Virus record (IMG/VR): IMGVR_UViG_3300033141_003738
Span: 1 to 40,952 of that record
Length of the DNA: 40,952 bases
Source: a virus
Reading direction: 5' to 3' (one strand)
Both the position numbers and the translations under genes were made by a program. Below, piece by piece: positions 31,058 through 39,976 of the stretch. The stretch's first letter is position 1; each line of letters starts with the position of its first letter. The notes beneath the pieces were generated by a model that saw only the letters and a list, made by a program, of their open reading frames with translations, made no database searches and had not been told where the DNA came from.

Positions 31058-31270
31058 CTACTTCTCTATTGGTTTTCTACTTACTGGTTTTTTATCTTTG
31101 CTCTCAACAAGTTCAACTTTGCCAACATCCATAAGATAAGGAAGATTTTTTTCAAGAACTTTAACATGTTCTGGTTTAAGTTCTAGGTCTTCTTTTTTTG
31201 CATCAACTTTACCGTTGGGAAGGCCTTTTTTACCAATGATATTGCCTTTTTTTAAAATGTACTTCTTCAA
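31058..31270 (-). CDS. Small basic protein, 70 aa, TTG start
   Basis: This short protein begins with TTG, seven bases after GAGGAG; there is no in-frame ATG near it. It is Lys/Glu-rich (KKGNIIGKKGLPNGKVDAKK) with no recognised family. Position between the major capsid gene and the neck gene suggests a head-completion role, as for small genes in the lambda head cluster. Confidence 0.6.
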   Translation of the reverse strand: MKKYILKKGNIIGKKGLPNGKVDAKKEDLELKPEHVKVLEKNLPYLMDVGKVELVESKDKKPVSRKPIEK

Positions 31271-31281
31271 AATATACTCCT

Positions 31282-32475
31282 CTATGAAGTTGTAGTTGTA
31301 TCAAGTGTTGCTACAGCATTAACTTGCATACGGGCAAAAATAGGTGATGTTTGGATTTGACCGCCAACACCTTGGTTTTTACCTAGTGGATAAAGATTTG
31401 GTAAGAAAACTTCTGCTGGATAACCCGAATTGCCCATTTCTGTGGCAGCATTAATATCCATTTCACCAGAAATATCACCAAATGTTTTATTATAAAAACT
31501 TTCATCTTGTGACATAAAAGTTCCTGCACCAAAAAATGATTTAAAATAACTTGGATCGTTTACACAAAGTGCAATCGTGTTACCAGTTAAATAATCAACT
31601 GTACTTGAACCATCATCATACATTCCACTTGTAGTAAAAATATGAACAGGATTTTGTCCCCATTCTGTTTTTACCCAACCAACATATGTTGCGCCATTAG
31701 CAATTAAAAATCTTAATCCTTCTGGAACTTGCGCGCGAGTAAAATCGTACTCATAAAAAAGTTCTGATTCTACATCAGCACCTTTCTGTGAGCGATAAAT
31801 CGCTTTAAGATTTTCAATAACAGTATATGACATCATACTGAAAACATTTTGATCGTTTCCCTTAACCTGTCCTAAATCACCAACTGCACGAAGTGCATCA
31901 CCAAGGTCTTTCCATGGTGTAGCGGAGGCTGCTGTGGCCCAAGAAACTGCAACTGTTCTATTTTTAAGAGTTGAAGAAACTGGAAAAATAAGTTTTGTAT
32001 CACCTTGAAAAACATCACCAATGTTTTGTTCACCATCAAAAAATGATTGATAAGCTAAAAGTTCACATCTTCTTAAAACTCTTTTGATTGCATCTTGTGA
32101 TAGCTGGGCCATCCAAAATAACAAACGTTCTTCTTTTGTAAGAGTATCAAAAGGCTTTTCACCTGGAACTCTTTTATTTAGTTCCGTGGCAGTTAAAGCA
32201 ATTTCTTGTTGAACAAGAGCGTAAAGATAATCATTTACTCCTGCTTTCCCTGGTCTGATGATGTCTTCACTTTGGTCAAATTGACCTCTCCTTGAAACCA
32301 AAGGAGCTACAAGTCTATTGCCTTTATAGAGTTCGATTGTCACTTGCTCAGAAGCAAGGTCAATCAGCGGTTCTTGTTGTAAAAAAATAGAGCTGAATAC
32401 CGTTGGTACGCCAAGTTCTATTCCGTTATTCTTTGCTTGAAAAATTCTCGAAACATTGTCTACTACAGAAGTCAT
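31282..32475 (-). CDS. Major capsid protein (lambda gpE family), 397 aa
   Basis: The protein is a HK97-fold capsid of the lambda gpE type: N-terminal ELGVPTVFSSIFLQQEPLID, long central helix with DAIKRVLRRCELLAYQ, and FSMMSYTVIENLKAIYRSQK. Position, length and order after the decoration protein and protease match lambda E. It builds the icosahedral shell and would be processed or matured by the S49 protease. An AAGGAGGAA site precedes the ATG, strong as for a highly made protein. Confidence 0.9.
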   Translation of the reverse strand: MTSVVDNVSRIFQAKNNGIELGVPTVFSSIFLQQEPLIDLASEQVTIELYKGNRLVAPLVSRRGQFDQSEDIIRPGKAGVNDYLYALVQQEIALTATELNKRVPGEKPFDTLTKEERLLFWMAQLSQDAIKRVLRRCELLAYQSFFDGEQNIGDVFQGDTKLIFPVSSTLKNRTVAVSWATAASATPWKDLGDALRAVGDLGQVKGNDQNVFSMMSYTVIENLKAIYRSQKGADVESELFYEYDFTRAQVPEGLRFLIANGATYVGWVKTEWGQNPVHIFTTSGMYDDGSSTVDYLTGNTIALCVNDPSYFKSFFGAGTFMSQDESFYNKTFGDISGEMDINAATEMGNSGYPAEVFLPNLYPLGKNQGVGGQIQTSPIFARMQVNAVATLDTTTTS

Positions 32476-32484
32476 GTTTCCTCC

Positions 32485-32877
32485 TTATACGTTAGTAATG
32501 CTGCTAGAGCTTTTGTTAACAAAAATATTGTTCATTTGGAAAATAGTCCTAACAATGTCATTAATTGCTGTTGTCTCACTTCCACCAAAAACAATATCAC
32601 TTTCATCAATTCCACCTGATGTCATAACGTCCGTTACCACATCACCACCGCTTGTGTCAGTGTCATTTAATAAAATAACCCAACCTCTTTCGTCGGTATT
32701 GGCTGGCGTAGCATTTGTGTCTGCTTTGATATATTTACCAGTAGCAAGTTCAAGTTGTAGCGCCGTATTTGCTAAAATTGTTCCCTGACCAGTTTTTACC
32801 GTAACACTTCTGGTTAAAAGTGGAGCGGCTTTGTCAGCATAAACTTTTGAGTTGTAAGTATTAATTGTTTGGGCCAT
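32485..32877 (-). CDS. Capsid decoration protein (lambda gpD family), 130 aa
   Basis: The sequence has the gpD pattern: a variable N-terminus, SVTVKTGQGTILANTALQLE, then TPANTDERGWVILLNDTDTS and a final helix. gpD trimers fix the expanded shell. The ATG overlaps the stop of the protease gene (TAATG), and GGAGGATG supplies its ribosome site. The protein directly precedes the major capsid protein, as in lambda. Confidence 0.85.
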   Translation of the reverse strand: MAQTINTYNSKVYADKAAPLLTRSVTVKTGQGTILANTALQLELATGKYIKADTNATPANTDERGWVILLNDTDTSGGDVVTDVMTSGGIDESDIVFGGSETTAINDIVRTIFQMNNIFVNKSSSSITNV

Positions 32878-33284
32878 TACATCCTCCCTTTAACACAAAC
32901 CTGTGCAATTGCATTAGCTTTAGATTTTTCGTTGTTACTTGGACTATTTTCAACAGATGGAGCAATGTCTTTACTATTATCATTTGTCTCTTCTGCTGTT
33001 TTTGATCTAGTCTGCTCGGCTTCAGAAACTTTTAAAGCAAAATCTGCTGTTGCAGAATTACCTTTTTCCATTTCTGATTTAATCATTTCCTTTTGATTAG
33101 GAAAACTGGCAAGCAGGCTATTAAAGCCCGATACTCTTTGGTTTTCTGCTTTTTCAGAAGCTAACTTTTTTTCGTTTTCAGATGCATCTTGTTTACGTGC
33201 TTCTTCAACGGCTTTTGTAGCGGCTTTTGAAATAGCGGAATCTAATTGTTCTTGAGTCATAGTGATATTTTCTTTTTCACTCAT
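32877..33284 (-). CDS. Nested in-frame scaffolding protein, 135 aa
   Basis: Inside the protease gene a second start at 33284 (residue 291 of the long protein) has a perfect GGAGG eight bases upstream. Its product is the last 135 residues (MSEKENITMTQEQLDSAIS onward): mostly charged helix (KAVEEARKQDASENEKKLAS) and an Asn/Ser-rich end. This is the same arrangement as lambda C/Nu3, in which the nested protein is the scaffold of the prohead. Separate synthesis is inferred from the ribosome site. Confidence 0.75.
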   Translation of the reverse strand: MSEKENITMTQEQLDSAISKAATKAVEEARKQDASENEKKLASEKAENQRVSGFNSLLASFPNQKEMIKSEMEKGNSATADFALKVSEAEQTRSKTAEETNDNSKDIAPSVENSPSNNEKSKANAIAQVCVKGRM

Positions 33285-34154
33285 TGAATCAACCTCCGTT
33301 TTATTGTTAATATTTTTGTTTTGGATTGGCGTTTCCTTTGTTTGAATAGATTCGATGGTATCTATCATACCAACTTTAATTGCATCTCTGGCTATGAGAA
33401 TGCCACCTTGTCCAAAGTTTTCTTTCACATCTTCTATCGTGGTATGGCGACCACTTGCAACGTATCCAAAAAAAACTGTTTCCAGGTCTGTTAATCTTTT
33501 AATTATTTGATCTTCACCCTCTCTGGTAAATGGATCAGCATTTTTTAATGGTGCATTTGCCGATCTAAATGCTTTTACTTCAATACCGCTTTTTTTATAA
33601 GCTTCGGTATAGTCAGCGCACTCACAATAAACACCAATTGAACCAACTTCTACTCCTGAATGTTCGGCAATTATTTTATCAGTTTGACTTGCAAGTTCAT
33701 ATGCTGCGCTCGCTGCCATGTCAGTAACTAATGCAGTGGTTGGTTTAGATACGTTTTTAATTCTTTCTGCAGCTCTATTTAATCCAATAACATTTCCACC
33801 TGGGGAATTTATTTCAAAAATTATTTCTTTAATTGCATTATTGTTTTCGGCAAGATTTATACTGTTGATAATATCACTATACGTGGTCATATCAATATCA
33901 AAAAGAGCTGCGCAAATATCTCTTTTTGGTTCTAGTGGACCAGTCACAGATATTATTGCTTTATCATCTTCAACTCTATAGTTTCTTGGTAATTTAGCAG
34001 AGTTTATTTCTTTTATTTGTGATTTTATTTCTGATTTAATTTTTTCAATCTTTTCAGATGATAAAAGTTTTGAACCTGCCTGAATATCATTTTTATGATT
34101 TATATAGGTCTTTAGATGATCAGGTGACATTGCATAATAAATATTTCTTGGCAT
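32877..34154 (-). CDS. S49 capsid maturation protease with scaffold tail (lambda gpC-like), 425 aa
   Basis: The protein has an SppA/S49 protease fold in its first 290 residues: the EINSPGGNVIG strand-turn at about 114-124, MAASAAYELA with the nucleophile Ser149, and GSIGVYCECADY. The Lys partner of the dyad lies in the following strand but cannot be fixed by eye. The last 135 residues are a scaffold (see nested gene). The enzyme degrades scaffold and trims portal or capsid in the prohead. The ATG overlaps the stop of the 44-aa gene (TAATG). Confidence 0.85.
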   Translation of the reverse strand: MPRNIYYAMSPDHLKTYINHKNDIQAGSKLLSSEKIEKIKSEIKSQIKEINSAKLPRNYRVEDDKAIISVTGPLEPKRDICAALFDIDMTTYSDIINSINLAENNNAIKEIIFEINSPGGNVIGLNRAAERIKNVSKPTTALVTDMAASAAYELASQTDKIIAEHSGVEVGSIGVYCECADYTEAYKKSGIEVKAFRSANAPLKNADPFTREGEDQIIKRLTDLETVFFGYVASGRHTTIEDVKENFGQGGILIARDAIKVGMIDTIESIQTKETPIQNKNINNKTEVDSMSEKENITMTQEQLDSAISKAATKAVEEARKQDASENEKKLASEKAENQRVSGFNSLLASFPNQKEMIKSEMEKGNSATADFALKVSEAEQTRSKTAEETNDNSKDIAPSVENSPSNNEKSKANAIAQVCVKGRM

Positions 34155-34288
34155 TATCTATTCCTTTTCCTTGCTAATTTTGCTTTTTTATTTTTCTTTC
34201 GATCCCTGTTTGGTTTAACAACACAACTTTGATTATATTTTTTAATAACTCTATTATATGGATTTTCCATTCCAAAATAACTAGGCAT
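34154..34288 (-). CDS. Small basic protein between portal and protease, 44 aa
   Basis: The ATG overlaps the last codons of the portal gene (frame shift by 8 bases), with AGGA before it, and the TAA shares bases with the protease ATG. The protein has 18 Lys/Arg among 44 residues (DRKKNKKAKLARKRNR at the end). Tight overlap with both neighbours argues for real translation. It could bind DNA or RNA in the prohead, or be a coupling frame. No family is recognised. Confidence 0.6.
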   Translation of the reverse strand: MPSYFGMENPYNRVIKKYNQSCVVKPNRDRKKNKKAKLARKRNR

Positions 34289-36020
34289 TACTATCCTCTT
34301 CTTTTAAAACATCATTTGCAGTTTTTAACATTTCGTTTTCATGTGTAAGTCTTTCTGCATTTTCTTCTGCGCTTGTACCAGTCAATTGCTGACTTTCAAG
34401 CTCTCTATTGCTAAATCCTTGATCTACTTTTATTGTCGATGCCCTTGCTTCTTGCAATGGATTTAACGACGGCTTTGGTGGAGTAATAATGTTCATTGAT
34501 TGCCAAGCAGCTCTAAGATATGAATCTTGATATCCTATTGCTACAATTTGCCCTTTTGCAACTTTTGATGTTAACCAAGCTTTGTAATTAGGTATATGCC
34601 AATCACTTGAAAATTGTTTTAAATGATATTCGACTCCGTTTTTCCATGAATTGTCTATAGCACCTTTTGATGCATTATAGCTACCATCATAACGACTTCT
34701 AGTTACCACAAGACTTAATCCATATGCAGATGGATAGATATATTCTAATTCTTTTTCAATAAAAATCGCATTATTTACATTCGGTCTTCTCGTATCATTC
34801 GCCTGATATTTATATCCAGGAGTAAAATTTTGAACAATAAAACCACCTTGATCTACTTTTCTAACTGAATAATGTGGATCTATTGCCGTGTCTTTGGTTT
34901 CATCTGTAGATTCTTCTTCTGATAAAGGGTTTCCCCATCCTATTCCAACATCGCCCATTGGTGTTTTGCCATTTGGCTGGGCATTACTATCAGACGTAAC
35001 TGTTCCTGCGATTGTCGCGTTTATTTTTGCTGATTCAAGTTCAAACATTTGAAGGTCACGAATATCCATAAATTCGTGATATGCCATTGCACTTTCTGGC
35101 ATTCCTCTTTTTTGTCCTGATTGTTGTTGAATAAAACCATGGAGAACTTGTTGAAAACCATTGCTATTTATTACTGGTATCCTTGTCCAACCATCAGAGT
35201 ATTTTGCTGGTGAGACATAAATTGCAACTTCTTTATCCTTGGAATTATATTCTATTCCACAATTTATGTAATTACCTTTTTTTAATCCAGATGATAAAAA
35301 TTGAATTCCAGATACACTTATAATTTTATCAGAACAATCATAATAATTGATTCTTGATCTAAATGAAAAATACGGACTAGAAACTTGAAATGGACTAATT
35401 AATTGAATTGAATATCCTGATGGAAGATTTACATCTGATCTTCTTATCGCAAAAAATTCACCAATACTTAATTTTTCCAAAAGAGCTATATCTGATAATT
35501 GGCTATAGTCATTTTGCTCAGTGTAGTCCCAACTTTTTTCCTTTTTATCTGTTCGCCATTCGGCTTCAACTTTAGCGGCCCATTCTTGTGAATCTTCTGT
35601 GGTTATTCCTAGCCTTCTTCTGTTTGGACTAGCTGCAAGCCTTGCATCAAAAAGAGTTCTTTGCAGAAATTTTATTGGCGCTCTTAAATGACTAGAGCTA
35701 AAAAATAATTCAGCACTTTTTTTCTGCACTCTTTTATAATCAGCAAGATTTAATGGAATGTTTCTAGTCGAATGAAGTGCCTGGTTTGAATTAAATGATT
35801 TTTTTGTACGATAATATCCAGCATTATTCTTACGCATTGTTAGGCTTGCTTTGTTAACTGCCTTAAGTTCTTTTTTTGTTAACTTTGCTGTATCCCCGAC
35901 AACTCCACTTGAAATACTAAAACCAAGGCCATGCTTTGCAAATATATTTACCGCATTGTTGGCCTGCTTTTGTGATCGCTGCCATTTAAGACGAGCAAAA
36001 AAACCTTTTTTATTTACCAC
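34281..36020 (-). CDS. Portal protein (lambda gpB family), 579 aa
   Basis: The protein forms the dodecameric ring through which DNA enters and leaves the head. Family features include HGLGFSISSGVVGD-type N-terminus, the RSRINYYDCSDKIISVSG and HGFIQQQSGQKRGMPESAMA segments, and a helical C-terminus rich in Glu (NAERLTHENEMLKTAND). I chose the GTG at 36020 with AAAGGA seven bases upstream; an upstream TTG (36056) would give 12 extra residues with no ribosome site. It overlaps the gpW-like gene by 11 bases and lies after the terminase as in lambda (A-W-B). Confidence 0.85.
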   Translation of the reverse strand: MVNKKGFFARLKWQRSQKQANNAVNIFAKHGLGFSISSGVVGDTAKLTKKELKAVNKASLTMRKNNAGYYRTKKSFNSNQALHSTRNIPLNLADYKRVQKKSAELFFSSSHLRAPIKFLQRTLFDARLAASPNRRRLGITTEDSQEWAAKVEAEWRTDKKEKSWDYTEQNDYSQLSDIALLEKLSIGEFFAIRRSDVNLPSGYSIQLISPFQVSSPYFSFRSRINYYDCSDKIISVSGIQFLSSGLKKGNYINCGIEYNSKDKEVAIYVSPAKYSDGWTRIPVINSNGFQQVLHGFIQQQSGQKRGMPESAMAYHEFMDIRDLQMFELESAKINATIAGTVTSDSNAQPNGKTPMGDVGIGWGNPLSEEESTDETKDTAIDPHYSVRKVDQGGFIVQNFTPGYKYQANDTRRPNVNNAIFIEKELEYIYPSAYGLSLVVTRSRYDGSYNASKGAIDNSWKNGVEYHLKQFSSDWHIPNYKAWLTSKVAKGQIVAIGYQDSYLRAAWQSMNIITPPKPSLNPLQEARASTIKVDQGFSNRELESQQLTGTSAEENAERLTHENEMLKTANDVLKEEDSNA

Positions 36021-36258
36021 AATATTTTCCTTTAAAAGCAATCGCAGAAGGACCAAATATACTGTTATACAAAGCTCTGTTTTGGGCTTGAAGCATAGAT
36101 TCGTAACGCTCTCTTTGTTCCCTTAAGCTTCTCACTGAAATACTAACACTATTTTTTGTTTGACTAGTATCAATTTCGGTTTTTGAGATAGCACTTTCTA
36201 ATTGTAAATCTATTGCTTTGATTTTTTCAACTAATTCATTATCAGTATAAAGACCCAT
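36010..36258 (-). CDS. gpW-like head-tail joining protein, 82 aa
   Basis: The protein is helical, with a coiled segment (YTDNELVEKIKAIDLQLESA) and a long helix with SVRSLREQRERYESML, close in size and layout to lambda gpW. It sits between terminase and portal genes in the exact position of W. gpW joins head and tail after packaging. AGAGAAG precedes the ATG. A 92-base AT-rich gap precedes the gene. Confidence 0.7.
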   Translation of the reverse strand: MGLYTDNELVEKIKAIDLQLESAISKTEIDTSQTKNSVSISVRSLREQRERYESMLQAQNRALYNSIFGPSAIAFKGKYCGK

Positions 36259-36350
36259 ATTTTTTTCTTCTCTTTTTTTTGAATTACTACAACCAACTTA
36301 TAAATTTTCAGTATTTGTTTAAGACTAACAATGTTTTTTAAAATTGCAAC

Positions 36351-38279
36351 CTAAATTTCTCCAAAATTGTTTTCGGCCCATTCCCAAAATTGTTTTTCAT
36401 TTACAGATTCTTCTCCTGCCGCAATGCACATATTATGTATAAAAACTTCTTTTGCTAATTCTGCATAGATGAAACAGTCCATTGCCTCGTTTGCCCTACC
36501 ACCAGCGTCAAATATTATTCTCATTCTACCATTAACATTTTTAGTTATCGGTCTTTCTGCTGTTAGTTGATCAAAAAACTTTTGTTCCATATCAATTGGA
36601 AACATCAAGTAACCAGTAGGATATTGTCCGGTTATATTATCGCGACGTAAAGCAAGTTTATTGTACAGTCTTCTTTTAATAATATTGGTAGATAATTCAT
36701 ACATTTTAAGTGGTCTCATATATGCGTCTGAAAATCCCACTATTTCTACTTCTTTAAAATATCTTGATCCCTCATTTTTAGAAATATAATTATGTCCCAT
36801 TATTGGGAAAACATTTTTAGCGCCATTGCAGAATTTATTTACTTCATCTGTTTGATGTCGACTATCTATAAATATTATAACCGGCATTATTGGAAAATCT
36901 TTTTTCATTATTTTTTCTTTTAATTCTGCAAAAGCTCCACTAGTATAGTCATTCGTTTCACCTTCTATTATGTAATGAGCAATTAACCAAGTTCTATTAT
37001 TTGCGCCATGGCCATAAAGACTAGCTTCAATCCTTGGCTTTTTGATCCACTCACCAGCTCGTTTATTTCCTGCCTGGACATCACATCCAAGAGTTGTAAA
37101 TAATGGTTTACCGTCATTTTTATCTGGTAAATTATCTTGATAATATTTTCCTTTAAGCGAGTGAAGTAATTCAGCGGCTGGTCTATCTGCATAGTCCTCA
37201 AATGGTTCACCAAGTTCAAGATTAATAAAAGTTTGTAGTTTCTCTGGATCACCCTGGGCATTAACCCATTTTTGCGCAAGTTCAAACCATGATCCAAATT
37301 CAGGTCTTAAAATTAATGCAGAAAAATGATAGCTTTTGGTTTTTGGCTTAGCATTTTTTGTATTCTCTGGAATCCATTTACATTTACCACCTTTAGATTC
37401 ATCTACAAGCATTTCGCTTCTTTCGTGTTCCTTTATTTTATATTTACAATGCTTACATTCATAATAAACACTACTTTTAATAACTTTTTTATTTTCATCT
37501 GTCTCATATTTTAAATTTGAAAGAATTAATTTCTGTAATCCACCACATTTTAAACAAGGAACATTATAATATCTTTGGTCACCTTCTTTAAAGGCTGGGC
37601 TTATTACAGATGTTTGCTTAATTAGTGGGGTGGATATTCTTAAAATTTTTCTTCTACCACTATATGCCCTACTTCTTGCCCTAGCAACTTCAACAAATTT
37701 ACCTTGCTTGACACCCCTTTTAACTGCATTTGCTGCCTCTTCTTCTTCTTCTAATATAACGCCCTGATAACTTATTTGCCTAATCTGTGAAATTTTACCA
37801 TAGGTTTTTATATCTAACCTACCACCCGGCCATGTTTTTAATTTTGCCTTGTTGCCTTTGCCGCCGTGTTGTGATGCTTTTTGAATTTTGCTTGATAGTT
37901 TTTTTATAGCTCCAGATGCTTCTAGCATTGGATCAAGCCTTTCATCATTCCAAGTTTCAACAAGTTCATCTGTTGCAGTTACGGCTAAGATTGGCCCCGG
38001 GTCTTCTAATATTTTAAATAGAATATATGGTTCAGTTGCTCCCGCTGTTCCACCACCTTGTGAACATTTCATAACAACTATTTCTTCAGTATCACTTGAA
38101 GGTGAAAGTTCCATTGCTATTTCAATCATGTGTGGTGTTCTTGAATATTTTTGCAATCCTGGAAAGGGTGATCCTTTAGGAAATATCCTTCTTTTCTCGG
38201 CAAGTTCAACAATGTTAGACTGTTTTTTCTCACTGGGAAGAGTTTTTATTTTATTTATAACATATTCTATTTCATTCAT
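36351..38279 (-). CDS. Terminase large subunit (lambda gpA family), 642 aa
   Basis: The protein cuts concatemers and drives DNA packaging. The N-terminal ATPase carries MKCSQGGGTAGA at 70-81 as a Walker A-like loop and GVILEEEEEA at 173-182 as Walker B, where Glu takes the place of the usual first Asp. A zinc pair (CLKCGG and CKHCK at about 243-280) follows. The nuclease domain includes LGCDVQAG and IFIDSRHQTDEV. The match is to the gpA family of cos phages. The ATG overlaps the stop of the methyltransferase gene. Confidence 0.9.
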   Translation of the reverse strand: MNEIEYVINKIKTLPSEKKQSNIVELAEKRRIFPKGSPFPGLQKYSRTPHMIEIAMELSPSSDTEEIVVMKCSQGGGTAGATEPYILFKILEDPGPILAVTATDELVETWNDERLDPMLEASGAIKKLSSKIQKASQHGGKGNKAKLKTWPGGRLDIKTYGKISQIRQISYQGVILEEEEEAANAVKRGVKQGKFVEVARARSRAYSGRRKILRISTPLIKQTSVISPAFKEGDQRYYNVPCLKCGGLQKLILSNLKYETDENKKVIKSSVYYECKHCKYKIKEHERSEMLVDESKGGKCKWIPENTKNAKPKTKSYHFSALILRPEFGSWFELAQKWVNAQGDPEKLQTFINLELGEPFEDYADRPAAELLHSLKGKYYQDNLPDKNDGKPLFTTLGCDVQAGNKRAGEWIKKPRIEASLYGHGANNRTWLIAHYIIEGETNDYTSGAFAELKEKIMKKDFPIMPVIIFIDSRHQTDEVNKFCNGAKNVFPIMGHNYISKNEGSRYFKEVEIVGFSDAYMRPLKMYELSTNIIKRRLYNKLALRRDNITGQYPTGYLMFPIDMEQKFFDQLTAERPITKNVNGRMRIIFDAGGRANEAMDCFIYAELAKEVFIHNMCIAAGEESVNEKQFWEWAENNFGEI

Positions 38280-39312
38280 ATTCTACTTTAAACCACTGCT
38301 TTGCAATTTCTTTCGATATTTTATACATCATTAGTGGTGGTACAGACATTCCCATTTGGTAAATAGGTTGTTTAATATCACAAAAATTATAATCAGTTGG
38401 GTAAGAGCTCCCCAACATATGTTCCTCGTTATATAATTTTCTTGGTTCATGTGGATGAAATAAACCAACACTTGCGCGATATCCCGAAGCTGTTATAGTT
38501 GGTAGCGGAAGTTCTGGGTTTATTCTTACAGCATTAAACCAAGACCCATTTGCTACTGTGGAAAAAGATTTTCCAATTTCACAATTCTCCCAATAATTTC
38601 TAGACTTTTCAGTCAGTTCCCTGCTTATTGTGCCATTTTTTAATAATATTTCTTTTGCAGGAATTGTTTTTTCGTTAAAATCTAGATTTATTTTTTTTAA
38701 ACAAAGATCAGCTCTTCTACAAATAAAAAAAACCCTTTCCCTTTTTTGAGGTAAGCCCATGGTTGCGCCATTAAGCAAAAAAACTTGAATATCATAGTCA
38801 ATCTCTTTAAATTTTTTTATGATTTCCTTGGTATATCCCTTGGCTTTTCCAAGAATTATACCTTTAACGTTTTCAGCTATGACAATTTTTGGTTTTAGCT
38901 TTTTTGCCAGGTCGATATAGTGAAAAAATAAATCATCTAATATTTGATCCGATTGACCTTCTCTGAATTTATTTTTTTTACCCCATTTCTTTTCCCTGGA
39001 ACCTGACATGGAAAAGCTTGAACAAGGTGGTGATCCGTCGAGTATATCTAGATTATATAGTTCTTCTGGTAAATCTTCTCTTAACTTGAATTCCTGTATG
39101 CCTTCTAGATAATGGTATTTAGGGTTATGATTTTTTATATAAACGCTCATCATTTTAGGGTCAATTTCATTGCAACCCAAAACATTAAAACCTGACATTT
39201 TGTATCCCATGGTTGATCCACCGCCGCATGAGAAGCATGAGAAAACATTAAGCTTGTTTTTTGTAACATTTTCTAGGTCGGTTAATTTCCATTTATATGT
39301 AAAGTTATTCAT
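38272..39312 (-). CDS. DNA (cytosine-5) methyltransferase, 346 aa
   Basis: All key motifs of C5-methyltransferases are present: FSCFSCGGG (24-32, SAM binding), GSPPCSSF with the catalytic Cys97, ENV (147-149), and QKRER (189-193). The C-terminal motif QMGMSVPP is also present. I chose the ATG at 39312, which overlaps the stop of the ParB-like gene; the ATG at 39342 has no ribosome site. It probably protects phage DNA from host restriction. There is no restriction enzyme nearby. The target sequence cannot be told. Confidence 0.9.
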   Translation of the reverse strand: MNNFTYKWKLTDLENVTKNKLNVFSCFSCGGGSTMGYKMSGFNVLGCNEIDPKMMSVYIKNHNPKYHYLEGIQEFKLREDLPEELYNLDILDGSPPCSSFSMSGSREKKWGKKNKFREGQSDQILDDLFFHYIDLAKKLKPKIVIAENVKGIILGKAKGYTKEIIKKFKEIDYDIQVFLLNGATMGLPQKRERVFFICRRADLCLKKINLDFNEKTIPAKEILLKNGTISRELTEKSRNYWENCEIGKSFSTVANGSWFNAVRINPELPLPTITASGYRASVGLFHPHEPRKLYNEEHMLGSSYPTDYNFCDIKQPIYQMGMSVPPLMMYKISKEIAKQWFKVEYE

Positions 39313-39940
39313 TATATTCAAATCCACATCTAGGGCATTCATTTTTTAAATCATTGCCAAACGTTTCAGTATCAATTTCTTTGTTTTGATTATTGCTATT
39401 CTGCGAACTTTCTACTTGATTATTTTCTTCATTATCTTTATCTGGTTTCGGATTTTTTTTACTAACTATGGTTTCTTCTATTCCATTAACCATTTTATTT
39501 AGTTCATCAATGTTAATTTTGCCCAATTGGACAAAGTTTAAGCAACCCAAAATAGAAGTATTTATTTCTTCATGTTTTAAAAAATCAGTAAGACCTTCTT
39601 TCCTTATCCTTCTCCCGTAATCCTGCTCTTTTTTTAAAAGCTTTGTTTTTGCATCTGCTCTATTTCTTGCAATAATATAAACTACCGGTAAATCTGGTAT
39701 TCCATACCCCTCTTTTTCTAGTTCTTTATATATTTCTTGCCTGCCGTGACCATCCCAGATATATTTTTTATTTTCATTTTTCCAAATAAATGTTGGATAA
39801 ATTATTCCCATTGATTTTATTGATTCCTTTAAATCTCTTCTTCTGCTTTCATATTCAAAGTTTTTTAAATTACCTTGAAATGGAATTAAATCAGTAAATT
39901 TTTCAGTATATCCAGTTTGCACGTTAATTTCAATATCCAT
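39305..39940 (-). CDS. ParB-like nuclease-domain protein, 211 aa
   Basis: The protein has a ParB/Srx-type N-domain: DLIPFQGNLKNF, ESRRRDLKESIKSMGIIYPT and IWDGHGRQEIY (61-71), where GHGR is the conserved box. The middle is helical, the last third Asn/Asp/Glu-rich, and the final CPRCGFEYNE is half a zinc ribbon. ParB-like genes often sit before phage methyltransferases, as here, with overlap. The protein may steer or control modification of phage DNA. It is not a plasmid partition ParB by length or layout. Confidence 0.8.
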   Translation of the reverse strand: MDIEINVQTGYTEKFTDLIPFQGNLKNFEYESRRRDLKESIKSMGIIYPTFIWKNENKKYIWDGHGRQEIYKELEKEGYGIPDLPVVYIIARNRADAKTKLLKKEQDYGRRIRKEGLTDFLKHEEINTSILGCLNFVQLGKINIDELNKMVNGIEETIVSKKNPKPDKDNEENNQVESSQNSNNQNKEIDTETFGNDLKNECPRCGFEYNE

Positions 39941-39976
39941 TATTTTCCTTGTTTTGTTTTGCTAATCTATCAAATC

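Noticed and set aside
37888-38334. Plus-strand frame of 148 codons
   Set aside because: It is antisense to the terminase large subunit gene, whose protein motifs are clear.
39305-39940. ParB-like gene as evidence of a plasmid partition system
   Set aside because: There is no ParA partner or parS-like array, and the pairing is with a methyltransferase, which is the common phage arrangement.
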